In this document: positions 60,907 to 64,000 of the stretch, in pieces
How positions within the stretch are numbered: the first letter of the stretch is position 1
Layout: each line of letters starts with the position of its first letter
Assembly (NCBI RefSeq): GCF_018531465.1
Contig: NZ_JAHDTF010000016.1
Span: 62,001 to 126,000, forward strand
DNA: 64,000 bases
From: Sphaerisporangium fuscum
GTDB taxonomy: Bacteria; Actinomycetota; Actinomycetes; Streptosporangiales; Streptosporangiaceae
Direction of reading: 5' to 3'
The notes under the pieces: generated by a model
The model's database searches: none
What the model saw: the letters and a program-made list of their open reading frames with translations, nothing else
What the model was told of the DNA's origin: nothing
Translations under genes and position numbers: made by a program

Positions 60907-62271
60907 TCAGGCGCGGCCCTGCCGCACCAGCAGCACTCCGAGGCCGCTCAGCAGGGTCAGGGCCGTGCAGGCGACGAGGGCGACGTCCGTGCCGCCCGCC
61001 AGGCCCTGCCCGCCGGTGAGCAGGGTCATCGCGGCCACTCCGAGGGACGACCCGACGTACCGGGCCGTGTTGTTCGCCCCCGAGCCCATGCTCACGCGGT
61101 GGTGCGGGACGCTCTCGATCGCCAGGTGGGCGAGGGAGGCGTTGATGAGGCCGCTGCCGACTCCCGCCACGGCCAGCCCGGTGATCACCTTCCACCACGA
61201 CCAGCCGGTGACGAGCCCGAGCAGCAGGAGGTCTCCCGCCCCCGACAGCGCGAGGCCGAGCGCCAGCCGGGCCCTGGCGTGCGGGAGGAAGCGCCGGGCC
61301 TGCAGGGCGGTGACGAACGACAGGCCCGACCAGATGCTGAACAGGCCCGCGCCGGCCAGCGGTGAGAACCCGTGGGTGAGCTGCAGGACCGTGGGCAGGT
61401 AGCTCATCAGCCCGATCACCGCGACGCCGGTGACCAGGGCGCCGCCCGTGGCGACGAGGAACAGCGGCCGGCGGAACAGGTGCATGTCGAGCAGGGGTTC
61501 CTTGCGGCGGTTCTCGATCAGGACGAACGCCGTGAGCAGCACGACCGCGGCGACGAAGGCCGGCGGCACGACCGGCCTGTCCCACCCGGCGCGTCCCTCG
61601 ATCACCCCGGCGACCAGCGCCGCGAGGCCCAGGCTCAGGGTGACGACGCCGGGGACGTCGCGGCGGCGTGCCTCGGCGGCCCGTGACTCGGGGAGCAGCC
61701 GGGGCGCGGCGAGGGCCAGCGCGGCGGCGACGAGCGAGATCGTCCAGTAGACGCCGCGCCAGCTGGAGACGGCGGCGAGCGCGCCCGAGACGAGCGGGCC
61801 GAGCGCGATGCCGAGTCCCATCATGGCGCCGTAGAGCCCGGTGGCCCGGACGCGCTCGGGCCCGGTGGGGAAGGTGTGCCCGACGATGCCGAGGCTGGCC
61901 GCGATGAGCGCGGCGCTCGCGCCGCCCTGGACGAGCCGGGCGACGACGAAGACCAGGGTGTTCCCGGCCGTGGCGGCGACGACGCCCGCCACCGCGAGCG
62001 CGGCCATGCCGGCCACGAACGTGCGCCTGCGGCCGTGGTCGTCGGCGAGGCCTCCCGCGACCAGCAGCAGCGCGGCGAGCCCGAGCGAGATGGAGTTCAG
62101 GATCCAGGCGGGGCCGGTCGGGCCGGCGCCGAGGGCCCGTGCGGTCTCGGGCAGCGTGACCATCGGGACCGTGTAGTTGGTCAGGGCCAGCAGGGGAGCG
62201 GCGCAGGACACCGCGAGCGTCCTGCCGGCCTCGTGGAGGCGTGGTGGGGCGATGGGCGCGGCGAGGGACAT
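60907..62271 (-). CDS. MFS transporter, DHA2-type exporter
   Basis: A 454-residue transporter with 12-14 membrane segments, including the DHA2-type motifs GGLADDHGRRRTFVAG, LVFVVARLVQGGASAALIAASLGIV and LGIALGPLVSGALAAVSSWRGVYW. Family members export drugs or other hydrophobic compounds by proton antiport. The ATG has GGAGGTCC upstream. It is divergent from the HxlR gene with a palindromic operator in between, and is therefore a probable HxlR target. Confidence 0.9.
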   Translation of the reverse strand: MSLAAPIAPPRLHEAGRTLAVSCAAPLLALTNYTVPMVTLPETARALGAGPTGPAWILNSISLGLAALLLVAGGLADDHGRRRTFVAGMAALAVAGVVAATAGNTLVFVVARLVQGGASAALIAASLGIVGHTFPTGPERVRATGLYGAMMGLGIALGPLVSGALAAVSSWRGVYWTISLVAAALALAAPRLLPESRAAEARRRDVPGVVTLSLGLAALVAGVIEGRAGWDRPVVPPAFVAAVVLLTAFVLIENRRKEPLLDMHLFRRPLFLVATGGALVTGVAVIGLMSYLPTVLQLTHGFSPLAGAGLFSIWSGLSFVTALQARRFLPHARARLALGLALSGAGDLLLLGLVTGWSWWKVITGLAVAGVGSGLINASLAHLAIESVPHHRVSMGSGANNTARYVGSSLGVAAMTLLTGGQGLAGGTDVALVACTALTLLSGLGVLLVRQGRA

Positions 62272-62284
62272 GGCGGGACCTCCG

Positions 62285-62311
62285 CTGTCGGTTCAATGAC
62301 TGAACCGACAG
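62285..62311. promoter_or_regulatory. Palindromic operator between the DHA2 exporter and hxlR-type gene
   Basis: Perfect 11-bp arms CTGTCGGTTCA and TGAACCGACAG with a 5-bp spacer (ATGAC). A weaker second site GGTTC/GAAC lies at 62323-62338. Probable binding site of the divergently encoded HxlR-type regulator. Confidence 0.75.
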
Positions 62312-62350
62312 TAACACGGGTAGGTTCGGTGAATGAACTAATATGGGGTC

Positions 62351-62869
62351 ATGGCCCTGGGGAAGAACTACGAAGGACAGGAGTGCTCGCTCGCCCGAGC
62401 CCTCGAACTGGTCGGCGAGCGGTGGACCCTGCTGGTGGTGCGTGACGCGCTGTACGGCGTCCGTCGCTACGGCGACTTCCTCACCCATCTCGACATCCCG
62501 AGGGCCGTGCTGTCCCAGCGGCTCCAGACACTGGTGGAGGCCGGGCTGCTGGACAAGCGCCGCTACCAGGACTCACCGCCGCGCGACGAGTACGTCCTGA
62601 CCGAGCGCGGTCTCGACCTGTGGCCCGCGGTGTACGTCCTGGCCAAGTGGGGGGAGCGGCACGCGGGCGGCCCCGGGCCCCAGCGCACCTTCCACCACGC
62701 CGCCTGCGACGCCCCGCTCGACCGATTCAGCGCCTGCACGGCCTGCGGACGCCACCCCGCCCCCCAGGAGGTCGAGGTACGCCCCGGCTCCGCCCTGACC
62801 TTCGAACGCGACGACCCCGTCAGCCTCGCCATGCGCGCCCCCCACCGCCTCCTCACCCCTCTCCCGTGA
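62351..62869 (+). CDS. HxlR-family transcriptional regulator
   Basis: A 172-residue winged-helix protein: CSLARALELVGERWTLLVVRDALYGVRRYGDFLTHLDIPRAVLSQRLQTLVEAGLLDKR and PRDEYVLTERGLDLWPAVYVLAKWGERH, the HxlR signature. The C-terminal 60 residues carry HHAACDAPLDRFSACTACGRHP, with CxxC-like Cys residues. A TAATAT box lies 6 bp before the ATG, suggesting a leaderless message. It probably represses the divergent DHA2 exporter. Confidence 0.92.
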   Translation: MALGKNYEGQECSLARALELVGERWTLLVVRDALYGVRRYGDFLTHLDIPRAVLSQRLQTLVEAGLLDKRRYQDSPPRDEYVLTERGLDLWPAVYVLAKWGERHAGGPGPQRTFHHAACDAPLDRFSACTACGRHPAPQEVEVRPGSALTFERDDPVSLAMRAPHRLLTPLP

Positions 62870-62879
62870 AGGGGAGAGG
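62858..62879 (+). terminator. Hairpin overlapping the hxlR stop codon
   Basis: Arms CCTCTCCC and GGGAGAGG around the stop codon region; followed by TGGTT. It probably terminates the hxlR-type transcript. Confidence 0.6.
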
Positions 62880-62968
62880 TGGTTCCGGCGCCGTAGTGCG
62901 GCGGGAAGCTGTCCTGGTGGAGGCCGATCACTACACTGAGGGCCGTCGTCGCGTGTCGGGGGTGGGCA

Positions 62969-63772
62969 GTGGGCCGATGGGTGGAGGCCGGTGATCGGGT
63001 CTGGGTGCGGCGTCATGCCGAGCTCGACCTGTCGCTGGGCCTGGTGGCGGGCGACCGGTCCTGCCTGGTGATCGACACCGGCGCCGACGAGACGCAGGGC
63101 GCCGAGTTCGCGGCCGCGATACGGGAGCTGACGGACCTTCCCTGGTCGGTCGTGCTGACCCACGCCCACTTCGACCACAGCTTCGGCACCGCCGCCTTCG
63201 GCGAGTGCGAGGTGTGGGCGCATCCCGCCTGCCGGGCCGATCTCGCCGAGACCGGGGAGGTCCAGAAGACCACGTGGGCCGGCCACTACCGCGAGAAGGG
63301 CAGGCCGGAGGCGGCCGAGCGCCTCTCGGCCGCGCGCGTCGTGCTGCCGGACCGCCTCGTCGAGGACACCGCCGACCTCGACCTCGGCGGCCGTCGCGTA
63401 CGGCTGACGCATCCCGGCCTCGGGCACACCGGCCACGACCTGGTCGTCCACGTGCCGGACGCCGCGGTGGTCTTCGCCGGCGACCTCGTCGAGGAGGGGG
63501 CGCCGCCCTCGTTCGGCGACGCGTTCCCGCCGCAGTGGCCCTCCGCGCTCGACCGGGTGCTCGCGCTCGGCGCCGCCACCGTCGTCCCCGGTCACGGGGA
63601 GCCGGTGGACGCCGCGTACGTGACCCGGCAGCGGGCCGAGCTCGCCGAGGTGGCCGAGCTGTGCCGGGCGGTCCAGGCGGGCGAGCTGACGGTGGCCGAG
63701 GCGCTCGCCCGCTCGCCGTACCCCGAGCACTTCACCACCGAGGCGCTCCGGCGCGCCGCCGCGCCGGCGTAG
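62969..63772 (+). CDS. MBL-fold metallohydrolase
   Basis: A 267-residue metallo-beta-lactamase-fold protein. Metal ligands: THAHFDHS (HxHxDH), HPGLGHTGHDLVV, FAGDLVEEGAPPSFGD with the bridging Asp, and VVPGHGEPV. It resembles the subgroup with a substrate-specificity C-terminal helix (hydroxyacylglutathione-hydrolase-like). The GTG at 62969 is used; a GTG at 62981 is in frame. The substrate is not known. Confidence 0.87.
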   Translation: MGRWVEAGDRVWVRRHAELDLSLGLVAGDRSCLVIDTGADETQGAEFAAAIRELTDLPWSVVLTHAHFDHSFGTAAFGECEVWAHPACRADLAETGEVQKTTWAGHYREKGRPEAAERLSAARVVLPDRLVEDTADLDLGGRRVRLTHPGLGHTGHDLVVHVPDAAVVFAGDLVEEGAPPSFGDAFPPQWPSALDRVLALGAATVVPGHGEPVDAAYVTRQRAELAEVAELCRAVQAGELTVAEALARSPYPEHFTTEALRRAAAPA

Positions 63773-63874
63773 CCGCCCGTTGGGCGGCAGCGTCGGATCT
63801 CGAGACCGGGGGCGGCCGGCCCGCCTCCCGGCGGCATGCCGCGCCGGCCTCGGGACGTCCGGCCCACGGCCGCG

Positions 63875-64000
63875 TCACGGCGTCCCCGGTCGGACGAGCC
63901 CGACCTCGTAGGCGAGTATCACCGCGTGGACGCGGTCGCGCAGTAACAGCTTCGCCAGGACATTGCTGACATGGGTCTTCACCGTCTGCTCGCCGATCAC
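63875..64000 (-). CDS. LuxR-type response regulator, C-terminal end (5' part outside window)
   Basis: The last 41 codons read VIGEQTVKTHVSNVLAKLLLRDRVHAVILAYEVGLV, the end of the LuxR/NarL helix-turn-helix that normally follows a receiver domain. The stop is at 63875-63877. The rest lies beyond the window, so a sensor kinase partner cannot be checked. Confidence 0.85.
   Translation of the reverse strand: MIGEQTVKTHVSNVLAKLLLRDRVHAVILAYEVGLVRPGTP

Overview
The window looks like chromosomal DNA of a high-GC filamentous actinobacterium, most likely of the Streptosporangiales (Nonomuraea/Streptosporangium type). The reasons are very high GC with GC-biased third positions, frequent GTG and TTG starts, several apparently leaderless genes (a TANNNT box 6-8 bp before the start codon), an NrdR/B12-dependent NrdJ pair, an actinobacterial LexA box, a GuaB1-type GMP reductase, and a TmsA/TmsB pair for 10-methyl-branched fatty acids, which are membrane markers of that order. 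The genus is an inference. No rRNA, tRNA, CRISPR, prophage or intact IS was found.

Layout. 0-7 kb: a glycogen locus with the end of glgX, then an anti-sigma partner-switching set (STAS antagonist, HATPase kinase, PP2C phosphatase with a degenerate receiver) and a ParA-like ATPase, all tightly packed. A GlgB homologue follows that has lost its catalytic nucleophile and other active-site residues. 7-16 kb: a degenerate IS701-type transposase gene, a GlxA-type regulator divergent from an MFS transporter, a PTH2-type peptidyl-tRNA hydrolase, a membrane-anchored protein, Maf, EI24 and DUF4192 proteins. 16-28 kb: small membrane and hypothetical proteins, an RlpA-type cell-wall protein, LigB-type DNA ligase, FKBP, a MerR regulator, a stress-type membrane protein and GuaB1, separated by unusually long intergenic stretches built from tandem repeats. 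28-41 kb: a lipid region with AMACR-type racemase, TmsA-TmsB, M14 carboxypeptidase, acyl-CoA ligase, and an operon of GMC oxidoreductase, P450, epoxide hydrolase and P450. 41-50 kb: a giant BTAD/ATPase/TPR regulator convergent with a DrrAB-like ABC exporter, then a large membrane protein whose extracellular domain resembles that of the 11-kb gene. 50-58 kb: leuS behind a leader-peptide attenuator, lexA with its SOS box, nrdR-nrdJ with paired NrdR boxes, and a DAG-kinase-like protein. 58-64 kb: Lrp divergent from a DUF2000/amino acid permease pair, HxlR divergent from a DHA2 transporter with a clear palindromic operator, an MBL-fold hydrolase, and the C-terminal end of a LuxR-type regulator.

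The most notable items are: (i) the pseudo-branching enzyme beside a partner-switching/ParA module in a glycogen locus; (ii) a leuS attenuator with three consecutive Leu codons; (iii) several unrelated intergenic tandem arrays, two of which are built from the end of an adjacent gene, including six copies of the ABC ATPase/permease junction; (iv) a locus combining synthesis and probable processing of methyl-branched lipids; (v) two paralogous membrane proteins sharing an unnamed extracytoplasmic domain.
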